The notes: generated by a model from the letters alone, not told the origin. DNA of 17,057 nucleotides from DAOTWP01 sp034435675 (GCA_034435675.1 DAOTWP010000313.1:1-17057); one strand, 5' to 3'. Shown: positions 7,352 to 14,577, counted from the first letter of the stretch. Numbers and translations: made by a program.

Positions 7352-10129
7352 ATGCCAACACTTCACTTCACCGATGAAACGATCCGGCGGTTGCAGGCGC
7401 GGGCAGCACAGACCGGGCTTGCCATAGAAACACTGCTCCAGCGGTGGCTGGATACTGAACTCCCGGCAGCACCTGTCGCGCAGCCCGACTATCCCGGCTT
7501 CGACTCGCTGCCTGTTTCGATTGTCCTGTGCGATGCCACCAGCCCAGACTTGCCGATTCAATATGTCAACGCTGCCTTTGAGCACGAGACAGGCTACAGC
7601 CGCGCAGAGGTTATGGGGCGCAATCCACGCTTCCTGCGGGGGACCGATCAGGATCAGCCTGGACTGGACATCATACGCCGCGCGCTGGCTGATGGCACGC
7701 CGTGCGAGGCGCTGGTGCGCAATTATCGCAAGGACGGTTCGCTGTTCTGGAATGAAATCCGGCTGGTGCCTTTGTACGATCCGCAGGGAAGCCTGCGCCA
7801 AGTTGTCGCTGTGCAGTACGATGTCACCGGGCGCAAACAGGCGGAGACAGCGCTGCGCCGCAGTGAGGAACTGCTGATTGAAACGGGGATGGTGGCGCGT
7901 GTGGGCGGCTGGGATCTGGACCTGGAAACCGACACCGTTTACTGGACGCACACCACGCGCCAGATTCACGAAGTTCCCGACGATTATCTGCCCACACTGA
8001 GCGACGCCATCACCTTTTTTCATCCTGATGACCAGCCCGTGATTGCCGAGGCGGTGCGCCGCGCACGGCAAGAGGGCATCGCCTATGACCTTGAACTGCG
8101 CTTTTTCACGCGGACAGGCAAGCCGTTGTGGGTACACTGCATTGGGATGCCCGAAATGCGCGCTGGTGTTTGTGTGCGGCTGCACGGCACGTTTCAGGAT
8201 ATCACCGAGCGCAGGCAGGCGCAGGAGGCGCTGCTGCAAAGTGAGGCGCGGCTGCGTTATCTGCTGAACAACACCCCTGCGGTGATTTTCACTGCCCGCT
8301 CCGGCGGTGACTATGCCGCGACATTTGCCAGCGAAAATGTGCAAAAAATCACCGGCTATCCCCCAGAGGCGTTTACCAGCGACCCAACCTTCTGGGCAAG
8401 CAAGCTGCACCCCGAAGATGCGCCGATAGTCTTTGAACTGATGGCAACTATTCCGGTTACGGGATACAGCTCGCAGCAGTATCGCTACCTGTGTGCCGAT
8501 GGCAGCTACAAATGGATGCGCGCTGAAGTGCAGATGATGCGCGATTCCAGCGGTGAACCCATCGAGTTAATTGGCTACTGGCTCGATATTCACCAGGAGA
8601 TGCAGGCAGAGCAGGCGCTGCGCCAGAGCGAGGCGCGGCTGCGCTCACTGATCGAATCGCAGACTGCCTTCGTCGTTCGCACAGACATGGAGGGCAATTA
8701 CACTTATGCCAACCATGCCTTTCTGGAGCGTTTCGGCTGGATGTACCCGCAGGCGGAAAGTATCATCGGTCAGCCCAGCCTGCCGACGATTATTCCGGAA
8801 GACCACGAAAAAACGGTGGATGCCGTTATCGCCTGTGTGCAGCAGCCCGGCGTCCCGGTACAGGTGATTTTGCGTAAGCCCAGCCGAATGCACAGAACCT
8901 GCTGGACTCTTTGGGAGTTTGTTGCCCTGACCGGCGCAGACGATGCGCTGGACGAAATTCAGTGTATTGGGGTAGACATCACCGAACTGATGGAAATCCG
9001 CCAGCAGGCGCAGTTACAGGAAAGCGCGCTGCTGGCAACCGCTGATGCCATCGTGATTACGGATCGTGATGCACACATCGAATGGGTGAATCCTGCCTTT
9101 ACGCGGCTGACCGGTTATTCGCAGGAAGAAGCGCGTGGCAAGAACCCTAACAGTCTGGTCAAGTCCGGTGTACACAGCGAAGAATTCTATAAAGCGATGT
9201 GGGATACGATCCTTGCCGGGCGGGTCTGGTTTGGCAAGCTGGTCAACCGGCGCAAGAATGGCTTACTGTATACCGAAGAACAGACGATTACCCCGGTTTA
9301 CAACAATCTGGGCGAAATCAGCCATTTTATTGCGATCAAGCGCGACATCACCGACCGCGAACGTAATGAACAGTTCCTGCTGGCGCATGAACGCCTGAAA
9401 GCGCAGTTCAGCAAGGAACGTGAACAGAATGCGCTGATCCAGCAGACGATTTCCGCGCTCTCGCACGATCTGCGCACACCGCTGGCGATTATTGCCACCT
9501 CGCGCGATATTCTCAGCCGTTATTTTGACAGTATCAGCAGTGAACAGCGCCGCGAAAAGCTCGACTCCATCGAACACCAGCTTCAGTACGCGCTGGAACT
9601 GCTGGACGACACGGTGATGGTGGTCAAAAGCAATCTCAATCACCGTATCCTGCGCCTGACTCCGGTCAATCTGGCGATTCTGTGTCAGGTAAGCCTGAAT
9701 GAAATCCGCGATACATCCGACAAGCGGCAGCGCTTCATCTTTAGCAATACGGCAGATGCCGCTGAGGTGCTGATTGACGAGATTCTGGTCAGCCGCATTC
9801 TGCTCAACCTGCTGTCCAACGCGGTCAAGTATTCGCCTGAAGGCAGCGAAATCCGGCTGAATCTCAGCCAGCGCGAGCACTGGATTGTGCTGGTGGTGAC
9901 TGACCAGGGGATGGGGATCAGCGCGGAAGATATGCCGCACATTTTCGAGCCGTTTTATCGCGCTGCCGCCGTAGAGACGATTGGCGGTACAGGCTTGGGT
10001 CTGAGCATCGTTCACGATTGTGTTATGCGCCATCAGGGGCACATTATGGTGGAGAGTCAGCCCGGCAGGGGGACGGCGTTTACCGTTGAACTGCCGTTGA
10101 AAACGGCGCCTGGCACGAGTGCAGGATGA
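7352..10129 (+). CDS. LOV-like/PAS histidine kinase
   Basis: A 925-residue soluble histidine kinase. ATG 7352 gives an N-terminus collinear with the preceding kinase but has no obvious Shine-Dalgarno sequence. Residues 3-34 are ribbon-helix-helix-like (FTDETIRRLQARAAQ...LLQRWL). The first PAS (about 50-160) is LOV-like: it keeps GRN (Asn91), RFL, NYRKDG (Asn124), FWN (Asn134) and Gln155, but the adduct-forming Cys is Pro92 (codon CCA). PAS_3-type units follow at about 170-287 and 296-416, then PAS 425-545 and 553-667. HisKA has SHDLRTPL (His705), and the HATPase has LLSNAVKYSP, DQGMGI and GTGLGLSIV. No membrane helix or receiver domain is visible. From the last PAS to the C-terminus it closely matches the upstream kinase, so the two are tandem paralogues. 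Photochemistry cannot be assumed without the cysteine; the domain could still bind flavin or be an ordinary PAS. Confidence 0.95.
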   Translation: MPTLHFTDETIRRLQARAAQTGLAIETLLQRWLDTELPAAPVAQPDYPGFDSLPVSIVLCDATSPDLPIQYVNAAFEHETGYSRAEVMGRNPRFLRGTDQDQPGLDIIRRALADGTPCEALVRNYRKDGSLFWNEIRLVPLYDPQGSLRQVVAVQYDVTGRKQAETALRRSEELLIETGMVARVGGWDLDLETDTVYWTHTTRQIHEVPDDYLPTLSDAITFFHPDDQPVIAEAVRRARQEGIAYDLELRFFTRTGKPLWVHCIGMPEMRAGVCVRLHGTFQDITERRQAQEALLQSEARLRYLLNNTPAVIFTARSGGDYAATFASENVQKITGYPPEAFTSDPTFWASKLHPEDAPIVFELMATIPVTGYSSQQYRYLCADGSYKWMRAEVQMMRDSSGEPIELIGYWLDIHQEMQAEQALRQSEARLRSLIESQTAFVVRTDMEGNYTYANHAFLERFGWMYPQAESIIGQPSLPTIIPEDHEKTVDAVIACVQQPGVPVQVILRKPSRMHRTCWTLWEFVALTGADDALDEIQCIGVDITELMEIRQQAQLQESALLATADAIVITDRDAHIEWVNPAFTRLTGYSQEEARGKNPNSLVKSGVHSEEFYKAMWDTILAGRVWFGKLVNRRKNGLLYTEEQTITPVYNNLGEISHFIAIKRDITDRERNEQFLLAHERLKAQFSKEREQNALIQQTISALSHDLRTPLAIIATSRDILSRYFDSISSEQRREKLDSIEHQLQYALELLDDTVMVVKSNLNHRILRLTPVNLAILCQVSLNEIRDTSDKRQRFIFSNTADAAEVLIDEILVSRILLNLLSNAVKYSPEGSEIRLNLSQREHWIVLVVTDQGMGISAEDMPHIFEPFYRAAAVETIGGTGLGLSIVHDCVMRHQGHIMVESQPGRGTAFTVELPLKTAPGTSAG

Positions 10130-10218
10130 TACTGCCCCGGCCGGTTTGGCAGGGTTACCGCGCAGCATTACCAGAAGTATCGCGCGCAACGTCATCTCGA
10201 AGCTATGACATCCGCTAC

Positions 10219-10247
10219 TGCACAGACTGCGCGCCGCCGCGTACAAT
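10219..10247 (+). promoter_or_regulatory. Candidate promoter of small basic gene
   Basis: TGCACA (10219-10224) and TACAAT (10242-10247) are separated by 17 bp and lie about 70 bp before the start of the 57-residue gene. They match consensus at 4/6 and 5/6 positions. The -10 sits in CGTACAATCAA, nearly identical to the -10 context before the second TIR gene (CGTATAATCAA). Nothing else is recognisable in the 188-bp gap 10130-10317. Confidence 0.35.
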
Positions 10248-10317
10248 CAAATCAGCCTGGGCTGTATCGCGGTACGCATCTAGCGCACATGGACGCGGCA
10301 GAAAGGCGGAGAATATT

Positions 10318-10491
10318 ATGGCAAATAAAGATTATCACAAAGACGAACACAAAAAGAAGAATGACCACGAACAGCACGAGAAACTGGCGGAAAAGAAAGC
10401 AGAACGCCGTGCCCGCAAAGAGGCGTTCAAGCTGCTGCGCAAAAAATCCCGCCGTCGTCGTGGCGCGGTTGTGGTCACCCCAACTGAATAG
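10318..10491 (+). CDS. Small, highly charged 57-residue protein
   Basis: Unrecognised small protein. ATG 10318 is chosen because a good ribosome-binding site (AAGGCGGAG) precedes it; an in-frame start at 10126 would add 64 residues that look non-coding. Residues 2-30 are a His/Lys/Glu/Asp mix (HKDEHKKKNDHEQHEK), residues 27-48 are a basic helix ending in KKSRRRR, and the tail GAVVVTPTE is short and neutral. There is no signal peptide or membrane segment. Such composition is typical of proteins that touch RNA, DNA or ribosomes, but that is inference. It is a single-gene unit with its own promoter candidate and an immediate strong terminator, which argues that it is expressed. Function unknown. 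Confidence 0.72.
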   Translation: MANKDYHKDEHKKKNDHEQHEKLAEKKAERRARKEAFKLLRKKSRRRRGAVVVTPTE

Positions 10492-10504
10492 TTTGGGTTT
10501 TGCG

Positions 10505-10530
10505 CCCCCGGCAGGCACCCGGGGGTTTTT
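10505..10530 (+). terminator. Rho-independent terminator
   Basis: A perfect 7-bp GC stem, CCCCCGG (10505-10511) with CCGGGGG (10519-10525), has a 7-nt loop and is followed at once by TTTTT. It starts 13 bp after the stop of the small basic gene. Read on the other strand there is no T tract, so it acts only on plus-strand transcripts. Confidence 0.9.
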
Positions 10531-10562
10531 GATTCTGCTGCCGCATGTCTGCGTCTGCGGGT

Positions 10563-11430
10563 TCACAGTTGGTTGACAAGTGTGTAGGCGGTACTCTGGT
10601 ACTCGGCGGGCTGTTTGCTGATTGCCTGCATAATCGCTGCTCCCGTGCTGGCAGGGAATTGCGGACACAGCAGCACCGGATGCGGCGCGGGCTGGTTCAG
10701 ATGTGCAAAAACAAGCTGACCGATGCCACTCTCAAAGGGCAGTTTGCCGGGGAGCATCTGCAAGGTCATCACCCCCAGGGCGTAAATATTCGCCCGCTGG
10801 TCAGTCCCGATTGAACAGGTGATTTGCTCCGAGGCGGCATAACTGAGTGTGCCTGCCATGCCCGTTTCGGTCAGGTCGGTGTTGCTGTCGCGCAGTTTGG
10901 CAACCCCAGAATCCATCAGCACAGCGCGCCTGTCTGGTTTGAGCATCACATTGCCCGGTTTGACATCTCGATGGATCAGCCTCTGCGCATGGGCATAATC
11001 CAGCGCCGCCACAATAGCATGCCGAATCTGACGGGCGCGTTCCAGCGGCAGCGCGCCATGTTTCAGCAAAACGCTTAACGTTTGTCCTTCAACATACTTC
11101 ATCACCTATAGCACGTCTCATCCTGCACACCATAATCAGACAGGCGCACAATGTTCGGATGATCGAGCGCGGTGACCAATTTTGTCGCCCGTTCAAAACG
11201 AGTGCGCATTTCGGGTTCATGTGTCAGAGTGTTTGCCAGCACTTTGACAGCGACAGAGCGCCCCAGTGCGGTGTGTTTGCCATGCTATATCTGCCCCATG
11301 CCGCCTTTAGGCGTGGAGAGTGTCACGCACTGGAAAACTGCGTTCGGAAATGGGCGCAGGATCAGGCAGTCGCCCAGTGTTGGTTGAATTGCGCGGTCAG
11401 CGCCGCTGAACACAAAACAATCATGCGATC
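10563..11430 (-). pseudogene. Decayed Hanks-type Ser/Thr protein kinase
   Basis: Reading the minus strand and stepping over the lesions gives most of a Ser/Thr protein kinase. In order: the glycine-loop remnant KGGMGQ, VAVKVL with the ATP-binding Lys, RFER...ALDHPNIVRL, DYGVQDE, then after a break VMKYVEGQTL, IHRDVKPGN, a DFG-position motif and an IYALGVM helix. TAG at 11285-11287 replaces the expected Tyr after GGMGQI. A one-base loss near 11105-11110 shifts the frame: the upstream frame ends in TGA at 11102-11104, and the rest is open from 11105 to the stop at 10563. Motif decay is also visible: DFG is DSG, APEQ is ASEQ, and the conserved Asp before IYALG is Asn. No clear N-terminal start remains. 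The 180-residue open part lacks the nucleotide-binding lobe. I infer a dead gene; a recoded or split functional kinase is unlikely. Confidence 0.8.
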
Positions 11431-11470
11431 CAGTCCTGTACGTGTCCGGCGCATTCCCGCATCACAGCAG

Positions 11471-11734
11471 CGTTGCTGGTATTATGTGCGTAACGTCACT
11501 TTTGGTGGTGGCAGAACCCACCGGATAGGCTTCGGCACGATCGCGGGGATAATCCAGTCAGTGGTGGTGTTCTTCGGAGCCGTATGCAGATCAATTGGCG
11601 CTCTGGGCTTCCTGCCGCACTTTCCAGCTTTCACCTTGCCACAGATAACGCTTCAACATGAGCTACCAGTCCTGCTCCAGCGCAGCTTGGATTACTACCG
11701 GGCGCTCACGCGATGGTAACGTAAACCACAGGCG
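11471..11734 (-). pseudogene. Unidentified degraded coding sequence
   Basis: One minus-strand frame gives protein-like text broken by three stops: TAG at 11663-11665, TGA at 11591-11593 and TGA at 11558-11560. The pieces include LPSRERPVVIQAALEQDW, LMLKRYLWQGESWKVRQEAQ and LDYPRDRAEAYPVGSATTK. The same frame continues toward the kinase relic and stops at 11461-11463. I do not recognise the family. DYPRDRAEAYPVGS faintly recalls the RMxYPxxRAxGxPIGSG block of some transposases, but not enough to name it. It lies directly upstream of the dead kinase on the same strand, so both may be parts of one decaying locus. Confidence 0.35.
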
Positions 11735-11848
11735 CTATGCTGCCCTGCTGTGCCAGAACGTTTCATTCCTGAAACCAAAGATTTACGGAAAATTCGGACG
11801 AGTACAGCGAAATTTCAATTAAACTGCAAGTAACAAGCCTACCAATCA

Positions 11849-11884
11849 TTGCTGCTTCGGAATACACTGAGCATAGTGCAGTGT
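11849..11884 (+). promoter_or_regulatory. Weak promoter candidate with inverted repeat
   Basis: TTGCTG (11849-11854) and CATAGT (11872-11877) are 17 bp apart, with matches of 3/6 and 4/6. An inverted repeat, ACACTG (11864-11869) with CAGTGT (11879-11884), encloses the -10 candidate. AAGGGAA lies just before ATG 11901. The repeat is certain; promoter and operator roles are guesses. Confidence 0.25.
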
Positions 11885-11900
11885 TATACAAGGGAATTCC

Positions 11901-13451
11901 ATGTCACACGTCTTCGTCTGTTATGCGTTTCACGACAGTGACTTTGCCAGTAACCTGATTCGACGGCTCAACATGGCTGGCATCGAAACAGCGGACTGTG
12001 AGCCGCTGCGGGCGCTGCAAAACCGGGAAGAGCTGGACCGGGCACTGGACGATTCCTTTGCGCTGCTGCTGGTGGTCACGCCAGAGATTCTGGGGGTTGA
12101 GACAATTATCTACGAATGGGCATATGCACTGGGGGCGAAAAAATCAATTGTGCCCGTGCTGCTGAAAACGACTGAACTGCCTGCCCGTCTGCGCGGTATG
12201 CCAATGTTGGACTTCATTGAGTTTGACGCGCGTCCGTGGGAGGAACTCATCAGGCACATCTATTATATACGCGGCGAATACGGTTCCAGCATTATCAGCA
12301 TCCCCAGCGATACCCCCGCTGACATCCGCAGTGCCATATTACAGCTTGACAGCAAGAATCCGGACGAACGCCGCGCCGGGCTGGAAGCGCTGGTGCTGGG
12401 GCAGCATCCGCTGGTGACGGCGGCGCTAGCGGCGGCGGCGATGGGACACACCCGCCAGGATGTGCGCATTCATGCCGCGCTGAAGCTGGCAGCGCGCACC
12501 CGTTACCGCGATGAACGCGCGCTGTCCGGGCTGCTGGAAGCGCTGAACAGTACACAGGAAGCGTTGCAACTGGATGCCACGAAGGCGCTGGGCAAGCTGG
12601 GGGATGCCGCGTCCGCCGGGCTGTTGATTGCCGCGCAGGAAAACAGCAGCGAAGTGCGCAAGAGTGTTGTCACCGGGCTGTGCAGCGTGCTGAAACGCGA
12701 GAACAAGGAAGTACGCTATCATGCGGCGCTGCGTCTGGGCGAGATTGGCGACCCGGCGGCAGTGCCCGCCCTGCTGGAACTGCTGCACGACCCGCTGATC
12801 GGTATTCGCGCGGCAGCAGCGCAGGCGCTGGGGAAAATTGGCGATGAAGCCGCCACCGAGCAGCTAGTGCAGGTACTCAATGACGAAATCGCCTTCATGC
12901 GCCAGTCTGCCGCCGAAGCGCTGGGCAAGATTGGCGACCCCAGTGCCGTGCCCGCGCTGGTCAGGGCATTGGATGAGTGGAGTCCGGATGTGCGCCAGGC
13001 GGCGGCTAATGCGCTGGGGCAGATTGGTGATGCCAGCGCTGTACCGCAACTGCTGGAAGTGCTGCATGATGAACGCATGGGCGCACGTGGTGCGGCTGCC
13101 CGCGCGCTGGCGATGATCGGGCTGCCGGCACTGCCGGGGTTGATTGCCGAACTGCGCAACAAAGACCCGCATGTGCGCCAGTACACAGCAACAGCGCTGG
13201 GGATGATCGGCGATGATGCAGCCGTGCCCGAACTGGTCAAGATGCTGCACGATCTGAATGAAGTGGATTTCGTGCGCCATGCAGCCGTAGAGGCGCTGGT
13301 CGATATTGGCGCTGCCAGTGTACCCGGCTTGATTCTGGCCCTGGATGACCCCGACGCAGATATGCGCGAACTTGCGGCCGAAGCGCTGGAACTGATCGGC
13401 ACTGCCGAGGCATTTGAGGCACTGAGCGCCTGGCAGAACACGGTGGAATGA
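11901..13451 (+). CDS. TIR-HEAT repeat protein (long)
   Basis: A 516-residue protein with an N-terminal TIR domain (about 1-125) and a HEAT solenoid (about 140-500). TIR domains in bacteria often cleave NAD+ or make cyclic ADP-ribose signals. Visible TIR features are HVFVCYAFHDSDFA (strand A), LLLVVTPEILG (strand C) and IIYEWAYALG, whose Glu72 aligns with the catalytic Glu position of this family. The usual BB-loop pattern (WxD, G, W, AI) is absent and replaced by residues 30-50, so activity or assembly may differ. The solenoid has about 10-11 repeats; between residues 270 and 500 they follow a 28-33 residue period with ALGxIGDxxAVPxLxxxL signatures. The end (ELIGTAEAFEAL..W) is a cap shared with the next gene. 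ATG 11901 has AAGGGAA upstream. No membrane segment is seen. It may be a defence or signalling protein; the trigger and partner are unknown. Confidence 0.9.
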   Translation: MSHVFVCYAFHDSDFASNLIRRLNMAGIETADCEPLRALQNREELDRALDDSFALLLVVTPEILGVETIIYEWAYALGAKKSIVPVLLKTTELPARLRGMPMLDFIEFDARPWEELIRHIYYIRGEYGSSIISIPSDTPADIRSAILQLDSKNPDERRAGLEALVLGQHPLVTAALAAAAMGHTRQDVRIHAALKLAARTRYRDERALSGLLEALNSTQEALQLDATKALGKLGDAASAGLLIAAQENSSEVRKSVVTGLCSVLKRENKEVRYHAALRLGEIGDPAAVPALLELLHDPLIGIRAAAAQALGKIGDEAATEQLVQVLNDEIAFMRQSAAEALGKIGDPSAVPALVRALDEWSPDVRQAAANALGQIGDASAVPQLLEVLHDERMGARGAAARALAMIGLPALPGLIAELRNKDPHVRQYTATALGMIGDDAAVPELVKMLHDLNEVDFVRHAAVEALVDIGAASVPGLILALDDPDADMRELAAEALELIGTAEAFEALSAWQNTVE

Positions 13452-13525
13452 GCCGCCGGGCGATATCCTGCCCACAGGACCCGTTCTAGCCGCTTCACAC
13501 TGTGCCCCCACGCGCTGCCGTACCG

Positions 13526-13554
13526 CTGTCCAAACCGCTTAATGGGCGTATAAT
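13526..13554 (+). promoter_or_regulatory. Promoter candidate for second TIR gene
   Basis: A perfect -10, TATAAT (13549-13554), lies 17 bp after CTGTCC (13526-13531), a 3/6 match to the -35. The context CGTATAATCAA resembles the -10 before the small basic gene. Because the promoter lies between the two TIR genes, the second can be transcribed on its own. No terminator is visible after the first TIR gene, so readthrough is also possible. Confidence 0.5.
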
Positions 13555-13625
13555 CAACCATGTTGCGGGACACACCGGGTGTTCCTTGCTTTTTCATGTC
13601 CCTAAACAGCAGACAGGCGGCGTGC

Positions 13626-14477
13626 ATGAACCACGTATTTATTTCCTACAAGCATCAGGACGCGACTTTTGCCAGCAAACTGGCACGCCAGTTAGAAGAC
13701 GCTGGCTTTAGCATCTGGATGGACGAACAGGTGCGGGCGGGTGAAAACTGGCGCGAGTCGATCAACGACGCGATTAAGGCGGCTTTCGCCATGATTGTGG
13801 TGATGACTCCCGAAAGCAAACATTCCGAATATGTCACTTATGAATGGGCGTATGCCCTGGGGGCGGGCATCAAGGTGGTGCCGGTGATGCTGCGGCATAC
13901 GCTGCTGCATCCCCAGCTTGACACGCTGCAATATCTGGATTTCACTGATCCCGATTATCCCCCCTGGACACGGTTGGTACAGCGCGTGCAGGAGCTGCAA
14001 ACCGCGCATACGCATGACAAAGTCCATGTGGATCGCGGCGCACCCGCTGCCGTCAAGCAGGCAGTCAGCATGATGGACAGCGTTGACCCGAAAGAACGCG
14101 ATACCGCCGTAACCACGCTGGCACAAATGACGCACCCGGCGGCGATTGAGGCACTGGCGGCAGCAGCGTCGCACCATCCCATGCGCGATATTCGCATGAA
14201 AGCGGCGTTTGGGCTGGCACGCGCCACCGACCACCGTGACCCGCGCGCCGTGCCGGGGCTGGTGGATGCCCTGCTGCATCATGATGATTCTGAGCTGCGT
14301 CTGGACGCGGCAATTCACCTTGAAGAAATCGCGCATCCTTCGGCAATTGAAGGGCTAACGCGCGCGCTGGCAGATAACAGCATCGGGGTGCGCCAGCGCA
14401 AGGCGGCAGCGCGCGCGCTGGAACGTATCGGCACGCCGGAAGCGCTGGAGGTGGTGGGGCGCTGGCGGCGTGGATAA
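13626..14477 (+). CDS. TIR-HEAT repeat protein (short)
   Basis: A 283-residue protein: canonical TIR domain (1-125) followed by about four HEAT-like repeats (140-270) and a C-terminal cap. The TIR has HVFISYKHQDATFA (strand A), a full BB-loop region (WMDEQVRAGENWRESINDAI), MIVVMTPESKHSEYV and YEWAYALGAG, with Glu73 as the likely NADase Glu. The region after the TIR aligns without large gaps to the start of the solenoid of the preceding protein (AVSMMDSVDPKER with AILQLDSKNPDER), and the last 30 residues match its cap (ALERIGTPEALEVVGRW). ATG 13626 is preferred over 13560 because AGGCGG (13615-13620) precedes it and the TIR fold begins at the second residue. No signal peptide or membrane segment is seen. 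It may be the enzymatically competent member of a pair; NAD+ cleavage is inferred from family knowledge only. Confidence 0.92.
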   Translation: MNHVFISYKHQDATFASKLARQLEDAGFSIWMDEQVRAGENWRESINDAIKAAFAMIVVMTPESKHSEYVTYEWAYALGAGIKVVPVMLRHTLLHPQLDTLQYLDFTDPDYPPWTRLVQRVQELQTAHTHDKVHVDRGAPAAVKQAVSMMDSVDPKERDTAVTTLAQMTHPAAIEALAAAASHHPMRDIRMKAAFGLARATDHRDPRAVPGLVDALLHHDDSELRLDAAIHLEEIAHPSAIEGLTRALADNSIGVRQRKAAARALERIGTPEALEVVGRWRRG

Positions 14478-14524
14478 TTAGTCACTGTATGAAAAATGTA
14501 AACTATCAGCGGCGCTAAATCCTG

Positions 14525-14570
14525 TATAATCATCTTAAGGGTGAATTGTAAAGAATTATTTGCAGGAGGA
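14525..14570 (+). promoter_or_regulatory. -10 box and strong ribosome-binding site
   Basis: TATAAT at 14525-14530 is a perfect -10, but no good -35 is seen at 16-18 bp. Transcription from it would begin near 14537. AGGAGGA at 14564-14570 is a near-ideal Shine-Dalgarno sequence 7 nt before ATG 14578 and rules out the alternative TTG start at 14560. Confidence 0.5.
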
Positions 14571-14577
14571 AGCACCT

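Larger units (their letters stand above)
11431..11900. other. Gene-less stretch of relic DNA
   Basis: About 470 bp without an intact gene. The left half holds a degraded minus-strand reading frame (listed separately). The right end (from about 11780) is AT-rich and carries a candidate promoter and an inverted repeat before the first TIR gene. A plus-strand frame running 11159-11719 has no recognisable domain and lies opposite the kinase relic, so it is not taken as a gene. Confidence 0.6.

Noticed and set aside
10126..10317. N-terminal extension of the small basic gene to an ATG overlapping the kinase stop
   Set aside because: The extra 64 residues look non-coding, and a strong ribosome-binding site and promoter candidate support ATG 10318.
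11159..11719. 186-codon plus-strand reading frame
   Set aside because: No recognisable domain, opposite the decayed kinase and the second relic, and no ribosome-binding site; the minus strand gives clear kinase motifs here.
11471..11734. Naming the unidentified relic a transposase
   Set aside because: Only one short block resembles a transposase signature, and no terminal inverted repeats or target duplications were found.
13452..13500. Terminator after the long TIR gene
   Set aside because: Only 4-5 bp stems (GGGC/GCCC, TCCTG/CAGGA) and no T tract.
13560..13625. Upstream start for the short TIR protein
   Set aside because: It would add 22 unrelated residues before the TIR fold, begins only 6 bp after the -10 box, and lacks a ribosome-binding site.
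12719..13627. 302-codon minus-strand frame opposite the HEAT repeats
   Set aside because: Ser/Ala-rich low-complexity translation mirroring the repeats on the plus strand.
11901..14477. Assigning the TIR pair to Thoeris or another named defence system
   Set aside because: No ThsA-like, SMODS, cyclase or STING partner is present, and HEAT repeats are not the Thoeris layout.
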